Notes: a model not told the origin generated them from the letters alone. DNA of 64,000 nt from Siphonodentalium dalli (GCA_032622095.1 CP136068.1:126173989-126237988), one strand, 5' to 3'. Positions 35,340 to 48,292 are shown, numbered from the stretch's first letter. Numbers and translations are program-made.

Positions 35340-35770
35340 GCGGACAGTGTAATGTGATGGCGTATGGTAGTAGGATACAAAATAAGCATAGATTATGAAA
35401 ATTGACTTGCTGTGTCATCCACCGACCGGTTTGTTAACCCTTTAAATGCAGATGTTGACTACAAGAACCCGGGAGAGTCCGGGCACTCAGGGACACGATC
35501 AGATGATATATTGATAACTAATGGTAGCGAGGCACTTACTAAAGGTATACTGTGAAGATTGACTCGCCATCTCGTTCACAACCCGCTTCATTAACCCCTT
35601 AAATAACGATATGCACCAGAAGAACTCAGGAGAGCCCGGGCAAGTCTACGGACAACATAATATGATAATATGGTAGCGGGATACATACTAAGTATATGTT
35701 GCGAAAGTTTATTTGCTGTGTCATCCACCGCCGGTTTTATTAACCCTTTAAATTCCGATATTGCGATATT
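35340..35770. repeat. Tandem repeat, about 155-bp units x3
   Basis: The landmark ATTAACCCTTTAAAT (variants) lies near 35435, 35592 and 35740, each preceded by TG(T)GTCATCCACCG-like sequence and followed by CGATATTG-like sequence. The units carry the CCCGGG motif. Confidence 0.75.
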
Positions 35771-36192
35771 GGCTAAATAGTGGAATAGACTAGTACAAAA
35801 ATTGTTCACTTTATGACTAAAGTATTAAATTTTGCACATATGTACATATTCACATACTAATTGATATTAGGTATGGAACCATGCTGAAATTTCACCTTAA
35901 CCCCTCTTTTAAGGGGTTTCCCTAATTTAAAGAGCGTTTCATAATTATATAATTTACTAAATGTCGCACTTACTCTTACCATGGAATATGCAATTAATAA
36001 TTAGGCATATACAGAAAGTATGACTCTGCGAGATATATTGATACATTTTAGGCAAAAATTGGTACCCCCGTCCAAGATGGCCCTCAAAATGGCAGCCGTA
36101 AGTGGAAAATTGTTTCCACTAATTTTTTTCACAAATTTATTCTATATCAGTTTCAGCTGTTTGAAACTGGTTGAGAATTTGACTTTATTTTG
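35771..36192. other. Gene-free intergenic sequence
   Basis: Nothing recognisable apart from short T-runs. Confidence 0.4.
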
Positions 36193-38030
36193 TGATGTTC
36201 ATATTAACTGATCATTGTAGCAATGAAATGTGTCATTCGTGGGTTTCCATCCCCTTGAAATCCTTACAGAATTCAGTATAAAATTTCACCAAAAATCATA
36301 AATTTTATCCTAGTCACATTTCAACAAGAAATGATCAGAACTGCACAATATAATGTAAGTGATGCATACCATTACTTGTGACAATATTAACCCAATGGAA
36401 TCAAAATTGTCACTTTCCCGGTGTGCCATACAATCGCTTGTAAAAATAGTTGTGGTTGAAGGATATTAGTAGACAGTGTGACCGCTTTTAATGCCACGCA
36501 GTTGAAATTTGGCAAAAGTAGGTCATCACGGACTTCAATACTTCTATGTATAAACCGAACATTATCGCTATTACGTCCCGATTTTATGGCTCCAGGACAC
36601 TCCACACGCATAACCCACGAACATGGAAAGTATGGCATTTTGGGCACCACATCAGTAGTAATTACAATGTGACCCCACGCAGCCGGATTTTTTTTAGCAC
36701 GAGGTCAGCACGAGTCCCTTTTCATATTCGTCGTGATTTCATATAAATTGTCAAGTTTACCTAATTTCTAGATTGCAGGAAAGTGGAAAGTGTTTTGATC
36801 TCTAGCAGAAAGATGTTATACTCATAGTAATGGGGTGTTATACCTATAGTAGAGCACACACAAATATATCCATTAAGTGTTATTAATGAAATAGGCTATT
36901 GGCGATCTAGCTCATAAATTTTGCCATATTTGATAGCACGTCAGTGTGGTACTTTCGAATACTTCTTGCCTCAACTGCATGCAAGCGACTATTCGCTGAA
37001 TTTTCAAAGACCTGAATGCCACAACTCATGAAGGTTGAAGCGAGTTCCGAGTCATGGCGCTGATTTTGATCTTGATGTCAATGGTCTATAATTTGATGTT
37101 ATTAAGCAACTTTTCACTAATCTCCTTGTTTTACTTTCTAAAAGGCCTGCTGTTACCTGCTCTGGCACCCACTTTCATAATTATATAATTATGCTCCTCT
37201 CAGTTCATTTTCAGAGTTCTGCTCATTTCGTTCAAAACATGACCAGTATCCCATAAGAAGTTTTCGGCAAAATTACATTCTGCATCATTTAAAATGGAAT
37301 TGTCATGCCTCATAAGGTAAAGAGACAACGAGAATAGAATATTTATTTGCCAGTTGATTAATTAGCATGTGTAATAACAAAGTGGATCACAATTTGCTAC
37401 CTTTACAGAAGAGTAGATAATAATGTTCGGGATATATGTGAAAATATCAACTTTTCTATCAAATTTTGTGGACATTTTGCAAGCCGACTTGAGTATTTTT
37501 TTTTATAAAAACACATCAATGTGATGCATGTAAGACGGATTAAATACCAAAGATAGTTCGAAATAGTCCAAGCATGATAAGTTAGAATTTTGAGAGAAAA
37601 TTCCAATATTTTGGTAATGTAATCGTAACACTTAACAAAGATGCAACATAAATGTTAGTATCCAATGTACTTACGACAAAATATACAATTGTATACATCA
37701 ACCACAACTTTTTTTCAAGCGATTGTATGGCACACTGGGACCATATTTACGATTTTCCATATTTTGGCCGCCATTTTGACAGCCATTTTTAGCGAAAGTG
37801 ACAATTTTGTTTCCATTGGGTTATAATTGTCACAAGTAATGGTATGCATCACTTACATTGTGCAGTTCTGCTCAGTTCTTGTTGAAATGTGACTAGGATA
37901 AAATTTATGATTTTTGGTGAAATTTTATACTGAATTCTGTAAAAATCGATTTTTTAAAGGATTTCAAGGGGATGGAACCACATGAATGGCACATTTCATT
38001 GCTACAATGATCAGCTAATATGAACATCAC
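36193..38030. mobile_element. Foldback-like element with about 290-350 bp inverted arms
   Basis: Plus-strand 36193-36480 (GTTCATATTAACTGATCATT ... AAGCGATTGTATGGCACAC-type sequence read in complement) is inverted at 37690-38030 (...AATGATCAGCTAATATGAAC). Arms are roughly 85-90% identical by eye. The right arm carries an extra segment (37740-37815, GGCCGCCATTTTGACAGCC). The interior of about 1.2 kb has no recognisable transposase. No clear target duplication was found. Confidence 0.75.
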
Positions 38031-39901
38031 GTGTCACACCCAAACCAAACAATACTTAGGGTAAAAAAAAGCACTACATGTATGACACATGTCCGTGATT
38101 TACGAGGATTATAATGTAAAAGTGTAAATTTTCCGAAGATCCGCCGTCCGAGTCAGGGGTGGGGAACACACCATAAATTCCGTAATGGTCACGTATATGT
38201 ATATGATGGACCAAATTACATCGCAGATTATTACAAATATTTAACAGCACGTCGTTGTTTTAAAGCTTGTGTGTGTTCATCTCGTAACGGGACAAATCTA
38301 AGTGTCCCTATCCCAATTGTTGCATGTACATGTATATATACATGCATGTCAATAACATATGTTTAAACAAAATTAAACATATACAATACTGTATAAATCA
38401 GGCAACAATATTCACAACACTGGAGTAACACCGTGCATGGTCAACCATTCAAATGCCAAGATTGTTTCTAAAATTAGCAGGCTATGCGGTTGTAGTTTTA
38501 TTTATTTCGACTTCATTTTAATCATGCCAATAACAATCTAAATTCTAGAATGATTATTTGAAGCGTATAAACCCCCATCTTCACAAAAAGATGATGCAGT
38601 TAACTTATCTGCGATGTATATTTTCGTCGTTATTTTCATTAATATATAAATACATACATTAAATACTGAAAAAAAATATTTATTTACATATATTCGTAGC
38701 TCGGTCTGCGAATTCAAAGTGTGCGAATTCAAAACTGGGCGATAAATAGTAATGCTGGAATGTAAATACGAGTAAGCTACTCGGACAACGCTGGATGCTA
38801 GTAAACTATGTACATAACCAGTCGCAAATTTGCGATAACTCTTGGACAGTGATCATAATAATTATACTCACCGACAAATAATATCCGCGTATTGTCTTGG
38901 AATTTCTGAATGATCAAATATTAGCGTGAAGTGTAGACATGGTAGTGCAGAATCAAAATAAATGTTGAATTTGTCCGCTAGATTACAATAAATAAGCAAA
39001 GCAAACGACGAAGATATAACTGTATCGTTCAATCCCGGTTGTACTATGCGGATGCGGCATGGGTAACTTGCGTTCAATGGGACTCAAATAACCAAAACCC
39101 GATATGCATTATGGAGATATATTGTACTGGGGGCGTACAGAAGAACCAATTAAATCCACAACCTAGTTTGTTTGATTTTTTCAACAAAGCAAATTTCTCT
39201 CCATTGAAATATAATATTAAACATTCAAATGGTAAATCCGTGTATGAATAGTCGTCGATCAATACTGAATGGCTTGAATGTATATCATATGAATACGTAG
39301 TGTAAGGCGTGACACTCTCCTTTATCTTATTTTACCGGCCGTTGTTGGAGTGATGCTACAAAAGATCTGTAGAGCGTGTTAAACAGCAAATTACCACATG
39401 ATGTGAGTCATTGCAAATGGGACCGGTATGAGTGTCACCATGGATTATTGTGCAAATAAAGGCGGTTGTCGAACAAAATGCATGCATCGATGTCGCGGAA
39501 AACCTAACATTTAGGGTTCATTTTCGGGCACTTAAATGTGGATGATGGCTGTTGCTGATATGTGTATATATATATTCTCACTATAATATTCCAGTTCTAT
39601 CATGAGCGATCTGAATTATCAAGCGTGATCATCTGGTTGTGTTATATGCATGCTGGCATGCTATTAATTGCTTCTGTTAATAAACCATGTACATATTTGT
39701 ATGGTGGTTATGATACGGTGATGATGTCCATAAACAATTGTTGTTTCTGTCAAATTTAGATTTTTTGTATCGTTGGCAGTTCATTACAAAACACCGCTAT
39801 TTTCTGTGTGGAAATATTTTAAGGATAAGTGGATTTAAAAAAAAAAATTATTTGGTCGACATGGCAATGTTTTCAGAATGTCCTATACCATTTACGTTAT
39901 T
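38031..39901. other. Gene-free; single TIR-element end at 38705-38778
   Basis: 38705-38778 (GAATTCAAAACTGGGCGATA ... AATACGAGTAAGCTA) matches one end of the 22351-23118 element. Frames at 39039-39251 and 39562-39759 have no recognisable domain. Confidence 0.45.
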
Positions 39902-40430
39902 GTGTGGGGGCAACTGTTCAAAAACTGGTTCCTTGTATACTTTTTAGTAGAAGCAAGGCATGTATATTTTCAATATCGGGATGGGTTGTGCTAAATAATG
40001 GGACTCTATTCCAATTTGTTAATGTCACGTGACCTCCAAATCCAAGATGCCTGCCGTCATAAGCAAAAATCAGGATATTTTCGAGGATTTTTGCGCATGT
40101 TTGTGACCAAATCTACCCCAAATAGCCGCGATATGTCCCCAAATCATCCGATCCACTTGTCTTTATGGTTTACTGGTTCAGTCGGAACAGCAGATGTGCT
40201 CAGGAAGGTCAGAGTTAACATTATGGGTTGTTTAGCGATTTTCGTTTTGAAGGCTAGGTGTGATTTACATGCCGTTTTTCACCATATCGGTACCCTCTCA
40301 TCTTTTTCTACTTCCGGCTGGATAAAATGGAATAGAGTCTTAAAAATCCCTCCAAACTGAATAGGTTATGAAAATCATAGTGGCTTGCTTCTACTAAAAA
40401 AGTATGCAAGATCTACATTTGCCCCCACAC
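39902..40430. mobile_element. TIR element, 529 bp, with apparent TATT duplication
   Basis: The ends GTGTGGGGGCAA...TTGCCCCCACAC are inverted for about 110 bp with gaps, including CTTTTTAGTAGAAGCAAG and ATGGGACTCTATTCCA-type blocks. TATT at 39898-39901 and 40431-40434 flanks it. There is no transposase frame. The frame at 39998-40360 spans its middle and is probably not a gene. Confidence 0.72.
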
Positions 40431-40529
40431 TATTAACAGCAATATAGTTGTACCAACATTTGAATGTGTTGAGTTAGAGAATAAATCAGTTATATGTGGG
40501 ATAAAGGATGAGTGACTTTCCAGGAGAAA

Positions 40530-41235
40530 TGAGATTTCGCTTTGTTTAGCAATGGATACTCGAATTGTTGCAGAGTGGCTCAGATCAAGACGAACAACCA
40601 TCTTCACGTGAACAGCCAACTCTTCATATACGAATACATCATAACGCATAGAACCCACTGAGTCGTATGGGGTAGCCTTCGTGGTAACGTTACATGCATG
40701 TCATGAATATGAAACAAGATCCAATATCCTTCGCCATCTGTGTGCACAGAACCAAACCCATTATCATACATGACAATCCCATGGTCGACCCTATAACCCA
40801 TGCATGTTTGTAACCTGTATCCACGATCACTGCTTTGTCAAATGCAAGGAAGCAATCCGTGTCGACATATTATTAGTAAAGCAGGACACTGTCCTTGATT
40901 AGTTTCCCAATTAGAACATATGGTATAATGGATGCGTGAAATATTTCCAGGAGATATGAGTTTTCCTTTTGTTTAGCAATGGATACTCGAATTGTTGCAG
41001 AGTGGCTCAGATCAAGACGAACAACCATCTTCACGTGTACAGCCAACTCTTCATATACACATACACCATAACGCACAGTACCCACTGAGTCGTCCGGGGT
41101 AACCCTCGTGGTAACGTTACACGCATGTTATTAACATGTAATACGACCAATACCCTTCGCCATGTACGTATGTGCACAGAACCAAAGCCAGTCGCATATA
41201 TGACAATCCCTACGAAACCATTCAATTTGGTCGAC
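40530..41235. repeat. Direct duplication, about 265 bp, spaced 433 bp
   Basis: 40535-40800 and 40965-41235 match at about 88% by eye (for example AATGGATACTCGAATTGTTG in both). On the minus strand both copies keep one frame open (40658-40413 and 41085-40873) with the shared stretch VYEELAVHVKMVVRLDLSHS then ATIRVSIAKQ. Changes within this stretch are few. I do not recognise the domain. It could be a duplicated exon, but upstream in-frame stops and lack of clear splice sites leave it open. Confidence 0.6.
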
Positions 41236-41398
41236 CCTATAATTCATTCATGTATGAGCCCCGAATCCACGATAACTGATATACAATCCTATGTTGTTTT
41301 GTTGAGCTATTGTGTTTTCACGTCCTACCGACCCATTGAATGATATATCTCAAGATTGCTCGTCTAATTTGACACCAGATACGCACAGTGTATTCAAC

Positions 41399-42058
41399 AA
41401 TTGGGTTATTTCGCGCTCCGCGTGTATAACGTGTCGCTGATTCTTGGTATATAGTGGGCGCATGGGCGTTTTATTTATAGAAATGGGACTTTTTGGGACG
41501 GATTAAAAGTCGAACTGCGACCCGGAGGTCGAGTCCGGTATGTTTTAACGGAATTCTGAGTTGGTCATTCGTGAAACCAATATATTTTATATTCTATAAT
41601 TACAATCATGGGTATATAATATATGATCTTGAGAGCGTTACCATTTCTGACATTGGTTTTCTTGTTTTAAATGGCCCACGTAGTTTATACCGAGCAAGGC
41701 TCGTGGTTGTCGGCCCTATTGACATCGCGGCAGTATAACAAGAAAACCATAGTCAGAAATGGTAACGCGCTCACGATAATATATTATATACCCATGATTG
41801 TAATTATAGAATATAAAATGTATTGGTTTCACGAATGATCAACTCATAGAATTAATCGCCTTGCACTTCTTGGCATCCGAATAAGAATTTAAATTTAAAT
41901 TCCCAACTACACATTTTACCGGACTCGGCCTCCGGGTCGCAGTTCGACTTTTAATCCGTCAAAACATTCCCATTCTATATATAAAACGCCAATGCCCCCA
42001 ATGTATACCAAGAAACAGCGAAACATTATACACGCGGAGCGCGGAATAATCCAATCAA
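41399..42058. mobile_element. Large palindromic foldback element, 660 bp
   Basis: The left arm from ATTTCGCGCTCCGCGTGTAT to about 41690 is inverted at about 41735-42058 (ATACACGCGGAGCGCGGAAT at the right end). Arm segments include GGACGGATTAAAAGTCGAAC and AGAAATGGTAACGC. The right arm has an insertion of about 60 bp near 41855-41915. The short spacer at about 41690-41735 leaves almost no unique interior. Confidence 0.85.
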
Positions 42059-43072
42059 GGGGATTTGATGACTATCGTATATTTTACATAGCGTCGTGTG
42101 TGTTTGTACTAACGTCCGCATTAATGAACTTAAAACCAAGTTCCTGTGTTCTACATCGAACTTCTATTTCTCCGAATGGACAATTTATACCATGAGCTAT
42201 ACCACGAGTCGACATTCGTAATCTATAACGTTCATGATGTAGCCCACACATCGACATTCGTAAACTAGAACGCACATGACCCCGACATGCATGCATCACT
42301 ACCTCCCCGCTGAGGACTCTAACCGAGAAATAGTTCTCTGCTATACATCCGCCCATACGACTAAACATGTGCACAGTACTTTTAAACCTCGCGTCATTCA
42401 ATTACATGTCGCAGTAGGTTTACTATTCATGTGCATACCCGGATATATATCACATTGCAACCTAACATCAGCAGTAATGGGGTTGCCGTTCTTCTGTACA
42501 AAACAAAATCCTGCTAGTATCAATGCATTGTTCGAGTCAAACATATGCATACGCGAACAAATACAGATTCAACTGTGTCGACATTATATTACGTCTTTAT
42601 TATGTCAGCTCTTGCGATTAGCCAATCAGCGTCGATAAATAGTGACGGTATATGAACCCATAGTATGCCAGTGACCCCATATGAAATCAATATTAGGTTC
42701 TTATCCACCATCTTGTTTTTCAGAAAATCTGTCGCCTCGGGGATATTTTTGGTGTATTTTGGTACCAAGAAAGGGGATATCTGTCGGAAATGATTTTCTG
42801 CGAATTTAAAGACATAGTATCAAGTACCAAAACCTGCATGCGATATATTTGAGGAATTCTAAAGACTCCTAAATTAACTATCAAACTCAAGAAGTTGTAC
42901 TACATATAGTGATTAGCCATTGACTCAATGCGTTGACGTTCAACGCCAATGGCGTCGCTGTGACATTACATAAGCTAACGGCCATATACGACACATTTAA
43001 CTTACCAAATTAAAATAAATTACAATCAATTAAATTGATATGTTGCAGTTCGTCCATTGACATATTAAATAC
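42059..43072. other. Gene-free; unrecognised frames
   Basis: Frames at 42084-42401 (minus) and 42276-42638 (plus) overlap and match nothing I know. Confidence 0.4.
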
Positions 43073-43174
43073 GTTACGGGACGCTTAGGGGTCGGATTTG
43101 GTATCATGTGAGGCTCAGCGAGATCTCACTTCGCTGAGCATGACACCAAATCCGACCACTAAGCGTCCCGTAAC
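43073..43174. repeat. Nested hairpin, about 38-bp arms
   Basis: GTTACGGGACGCTTAGGGGT then CGGATTTGGT faces ACCAAATCCGACCACTAAGC then GTCCCGTAAC. Inside is a second stem, GCTCAGCGAGATCTCACTTC then GCTGAGC (43113-43139). Confidence 0.9.
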
Positions 43175-43191
43175 TTACAATATACTGCGCT

Positions 43192-43840
43192 ATGTTCAGC
43201 CCAAAACAATTGTATTATGTTTGCGTATATCGACGTTTATTTTCTGACACAGTTGTACCGCGTATCGGAATTACCCATCTGTATAAATGTAATTTCCCCT
43301 TGTATGTTAAAAAAAACTGGTGTTTTAAGTCGGTAACGGACTCGCGACTGGACATTCGTCAACTAAATGGCTCGTCCATTAACCTTGGCATAAAAGGAGG
43401 GAAGTATCCACCAGCCCAATTATATATTCGACACTCATTCCGCGGAAAGCAAAGATTCAGTCTGAGTCTCTCTATTTGCGGATTTTATCCGGTGAGTGTT
43501 CGCGATTTAGTCGTGAGGCAATGTCGATTTATAAATGGCAAATATGACATTTTGTGTCAATAACATCGACAATAGCGGGTGTCATAAATGCAATGGGGAA
43601 GGTACCACGTGCGTTCAGTCGCATCTAAATATACTACCCGATTCGGGGGGATCTGCAGAAAAAGTCCAGACACAGGGACGGGGTGGGTGGGTGGTTCGAG
43701 ATCGGAAAATAAATGTGTGATGCAAATTTTGTCCAGTCAACATATTTATCAAAGATTAATTAAACGGACATGGCTCATTCGAACCTCTAATTTTTTTCTA
43801 CGTAATTTGGAGCGGCAGATACGATATGTCGATAAATAAA
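43192..43840 (+). CDS. Unrecognised open frames, possible exon
   Basis: A 123-codon frame (43192-43563) begins right after the hairpin. It is mixed in composition, with several Arg/Lys and Cys residues (for example VVRQCRFINGKYDILCQ). Two shorter overlapping frames follow to 43839. No domain is recognised, and no donor or acceptor clearly defines an exon. The coding status is uncertain. Confidence 0.2.
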
Positions 43841-44469
43841 TGAACTACTGTTCCATGTCGTGCAAATGGCTGTTTTGTGTTTGGGACCCAAACAATGTAT
43901 TCACAGTTGTATGTTTTCATTATTTCAATGCGGCTTTTTTGGGGTACAGAATGCTGATAGAAAGTTAGTTAAGATATTTATCGACCTATTTCGATACTGA
44001 CAAAAATTCAAAAGCGTATAATATTATTTGTAAGTTGGAGCGCAAACCGCCATGTGGCTTTAAGTTGTTGGAATTACGTTACTTAGTTGTGAACTGTGCT
44101 TACCTGTTGCATGATTCCTGAGTACGACATGACAATATTAGTGACTAGTGAACACTCTATGCATCTTAATTCCCTACTGCCAGGTATATTATAAATGGAA
44201 TATGTATATTGTATCTCAAGTATCGCTTGGAACAATTTGTTGAAACTTCATATATAACTAGACAAAGGCATCGCAAGTTCAGAGCCATGCGCACATACCA
44301 CCACCATAGAGGTCAGATGACCTTGGCAGCCATCTTGTTTAACATACTAGTGGCTTTATGTGATGCTTATTCGTGCTATATTGGTGCTGTTAATGCAGAA
44401 ATTGGTATTTTTCAGCATGTTTTTCTCACTTGACCTTCATTACTTGACATCTTTCATGGAGGGCCCTAT
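43841..44469. other. Gene-free intergenic sequence
   Basis: Nothing is supported. Confidence 0.4.
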
Positions 44470-45236
44470 ACATGTGGGTGATTCTCCCGTAAACGAGCAA
44501 ACCCATGTCCTGCGTTATTAGTTCATCCTATGAAAAACAATGGCCACAATACATAAAAGTGATGGTAATGATCTTGTAGCTCACGATACAGGCATTTATT
44601 AGAGACATTTCGGGTTTAGTATGGACGTGTGACAACATGTATGCCATGTGTATATTACAGGCTACGTACCCCGAAACAGCATGTCCCAAATCAAAGGCAT
44701 TCAACTTCCCTGATTGTTCCCATCCGCCACCGAACGATTTATCTTTAAATCAATTAATATTCTTGTGCGGAATTTTGCACTGAACGCCATGCAATTCGTA
44801 TAATTTTTATGAAATTAGATATTTAGTTAGTGGAAAGCATGTGAAGTCTTCCAAAAGCATGTCCCGTTATATAGAATCATTACCCAAACGCACGAAAAAG
44901 ACGGCTGATATTTTCACCAGAAACATAGCTTGTTCATATCTATGGTTGCATCGTGGAGTAAATATCCTTTAATGTCTAGAAAAAATAAACACAGGTTATG
45001 TTTCCTTGAATAATTTTTCAAAATCAACCTTTGAAACTAGAAATCGCTAGCGTATGTTTATTCAGCGTCATTACACAAACGCAGACCATTTGAATGTTAC
45101 ATGCTGTAGGCGAACGAATAAAAGTTTCTTTCGAAAACTCACAGCGGTTGTTTGTTCATAAACTAGTTCATTTTCATAGGTGATGGATATTCAAAATATA
45201 AGAGCGCGCTGAAACGAAAATCGTCATTACCCAAAC

Positions 45237-45277
45237 GCGTCATTACCCAAACACTCCTTCTGTTTGGGTAATGACGC
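45237..45277. repeat. Short hairpin with CATTACCCAAAC arms
   Basis: GCGTCATTACCCAAAC and GTTTGGGTAATGACGC are perfect complements around a loop of 9 bases. The arm sequence recurs as direct repeats upstream (44877, 45069, 45223). Confidence 0.85.
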
Positions 45278-45406
45278 AATTTTAATTTTGAAATATCCAG
45301 AGACGCAAACACGATCTAACAAATAAAACATGTTAAGGAATGATCTGGGTGTAGATAAAAAGAAAACATATGACATATGGATTAGTTTTAATGCGTTTAT
45401 ATAAAA

Positions 45407-45461
45407 TCGGGGGGGGGGGGGGTTAGTGAATGAGTGGTGGGGGCGGGGGGGGGGGGGTGAT
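45407..45461 (+). repeat. G-run cluster, quadruplex-prone
   Basis: Two long G runs (about 14 and 13) with a GGGGGCG link lie within 55 bases. Such a stretch could fold into a G-quadruplex. Confidence 0.85.
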
Positions 45462-46492
45462 CAACGGAAACTAACGAATTCTCACAATGGATTGACGTTT
45501 ACATCAAACAATCTCAGTGAGAAGCAGATGACAGTTTGAAAGTCAATTATTTCCGTACTTTTCAACAATCGTTCTGCCTGCGGGGCGATTTCCGGCTCGT
45601 GTGTTATAGCAACGGCGTCAAAATACACATTTTGGACCATCAGAATATCTCACTGACAGTTCTATCTGATTGAGCGCACCGAGAAACCACTAAATACCAA
45701 ATTTCAGTTCAATATCTTGAAACATGTAAGAGAAATCCATCGACAATGTTTTCTACTCTAAATTATCATTGCAATTTGGCGAACCCCTTGGGGAACAGAC
45801 TTTGATTGACGTATGTTCACGTTATCTACATCAGAGTTCCTCGATCGTTTGGAGTCAAACCAAGTGTACGAGGGACCAGGGCATGCCCGACTTGATAGGA
45901 ATAGCCTTTTATGCGATCAAAATCTGTTTCCAATTATCATATCTGAACGCTGTATTCGTTGACCTCTTAGAGAGTTTGAACTCTTGGGGAAGAGAGATCG
46001 CCCGTGGTTTACTCAACGTCGACACGGCCTCGAGGGCGAAGTGAAAGAGAAAGAGAACAACAAAATAAGTCACGCCCACAAAGCACATCAATTTCCACCA
46101 CGTATATCCAAATGGCTGTATCTCATAGACGTCTCAACGTGCGGAGCTACGCAATACGTCGTTTGGACGGATACATCATCGGCTACGCAAACAATATATA
46201 CTCATAACGATAATTCAACTATTAAAGGGCACATGTCAACAAGTTTTGGAGAATGAGCGAATTTGACAATGACGTTGCCCCGATTCAACCCCAAAAAACC
46301 GTCATTGGCACATGCTGTAATGAACGACCTTGATTGACCTTGACCTGGCCCTATAATTTAGCGGAATGTCATTTTCGTGGTCACCAATATCTGTGCTACA
46401 TACTCACATAAAATTCATCGGCATGTGACAAACTTTTTTCCCCCAGAATTTTCTGGACGAAATTGTTCATTTACTGGAGAATCACCCATGTG

Positions 46493-48077
46493 CTGTACAC
46501 ACCCGCATTTGAAGATGTAAGGTCACCATGGTGATTACCGTGCACTTCTGTGTGTGGACACATGCCATGTACATTCATGTATATTTACGGGTAATGCATT
46601 AACATGTAAATATATCGCAAATGTCTTTGTCTTATGTTTATTAACTTATAGCGATGTTTAGACCTGTTGAATGTCATTAAGCATGTACCAGCAGTCATAC
46701 ACATGGCTACATATATAAAACATAAACTCATTTTGAATGACAAAATGTGACATCCGCATGTCAACAGTAGAAAATTATATTAAAATATTTGCAAATATTA
46801 TTCAGTCAATGGTTACAAATTTTTTTTTTTTTATTTTGTGCATGATGGTAGATCACTCATAAGTAATCAAACAATCACTGACATACTGCTCAGAAGTATT
46901 TCAATGTTGGCAGAAAATGGAAGCCGATACATATAGGAACTTTTTTTTTTGTATGATTTTGCTTCCCTGTCATGCTACTACCATTCCACTGGTATAGGTT
47001 GTATTAATATTTTGGAATATGCTAAATAGTAATTGCTAAATATCAGCGGGAACCCCAGGCCCATATACACGCAAACAAGTACATGTATATACATACTTAT
47101 ACTAAAAATGGGAGCACGCTTTATGACCGTTATTTCAAATGGGACGTTTTATGTCAATATAAATGTATGTTCGTCAGTCGCCCGACCTTCTGTTTGCGTC
47201 TGATTGCTGTATGATAACTTTATAGGTCTCATTTTGAAGCAATTACATTTTGTACATGTATATTTAATTCGACAAAATACAGGTTAAGTTAGAATTTGGG
47301 TTTCCGCCCGTCAATGTTCATGAGTTATTGTCCTTTGATTAAATTACCACGGGCGGTTTTGCCAAGCCCAGATGACGCGTTATTGGAAGTCATTCACTAA
47401 GGTTTTTGTCTGCATGGTGGGTTACATTGGGTTTAATTTATCTATCTCCATTCTGACTTGTCTACAACTGATATTGCTTACAACGGACATGGTCACCATA
47501 AATCCCAACAAATTGATATAAGGGGGGGGGGGGGTAATTCAAAGTGTTCTTGGCTGTCATATTTTATTGTTTGTGTTACCTTTATCTTGACATGTAAGCA
47601 GCCGCAATGTAAACTGCTCTGGGCATTATTAGTGAAGTTTGCACTACCGAGGTCCAAGACAGGGTGCCTCTACTGTAGGGCCGTGATACGAGCAACCCCC
47701 TGCTCATATAGTATGGTAATCACACAATAATTGCACGTGCACAAGTTGTGGTAAATATAATATCTCAAGTTTAACAGTTGATCATGGATAAATCCACTGA
47801 AAAGTTCCGATCAAACTCATAATCATGCACAGGTGCACACGTTCACATTCCAACTACATATGCCCAGTTTGAAATTATTACCAGAAAAAGTTAGGAATAC
47901 AATTAAGATCGGATAAAGTTGCACCCACGGACGGACAGGCTGATTCCAGTATATCTTACAATCTGCTATATATTTGTCGGTAGCTTCAGCATCCGCTTGA
48001 TAATCTCGTCTGGCAGTGGGCGTGGAATCAAAACTCGTGTAAGTTCATGAAATTGAAGCCATTTTTATTTTCGATGT
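46493..48077. other. Gene-free; poly(T), poly(G) tracts
   Basis: T runs lie near 46818 and 46941, and a G run of about 14 at 47521-47534. The frame 47458-47730 spans the G run and is not supported. Confidence 0.5.
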
Positions 48078-48292
48078 TTAATAGTATTGACAGAGAGTTT
48101 CTAATTCAACAAAACCCATTCCATCGAGCATCATATAGGCATTTCCAAAAGCAGCATCTTTTTTAATACCCATGTAGCGATATTGTGTTCCCTTCGGGTT
48201 GTTTGTCCTCCATTGTATCCATGGTAACGGAGATCCATCCCAACCGTATACAGTTTGGTTTCCATACAACTTCTCTCCGTCGATGTAGATAC
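48078..48292 (-). CDS. C-type lectin-like domain gene, terminal exon
   Basis: The exon opens after the acceptor TTGTACAG (AG at 48294-48293) and ends in a stop. It supplies the second half of a C-type lectin-like fold: IYIDGEKL, then GWDGSPLPWIQW, a following NNP, and the last Cys in ETLCQYY. The W-DG-P-W-W-P series is the hallmark of the long loop and beta strands in this family. The usual Cys before the last one (W-D-x-x-C) is missing, so only the outer disulphide seems possible. There is no EPN or QPD motif, so calcium-dependent sugar binding is uncertain. The reading phase (1) fits the donor at 50888. The exon sits about 2.6 kb from its partner, and that intron holds a MITE. Confidence 0.8.

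Larger units (their letters stand above)
44470..46492. mobile_element. Possible TIR element, about 2.0 kb
   Basis: ACATGTGGGTGATTCTCCCG near 44470 and CTGGAGAATCACCCATGTGC near 46474 are inverted for about 28 bp. The interior has short frames (45769-46044, 45984-46256) that match no transposase I recognise. Nested features include a TCATTACCCAAACGC repeat (44877, 45069, 45223), a hairpin at 45237-45277 and G runs at 45407-45461. No target duplication is clear. Confidence 0.42.
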
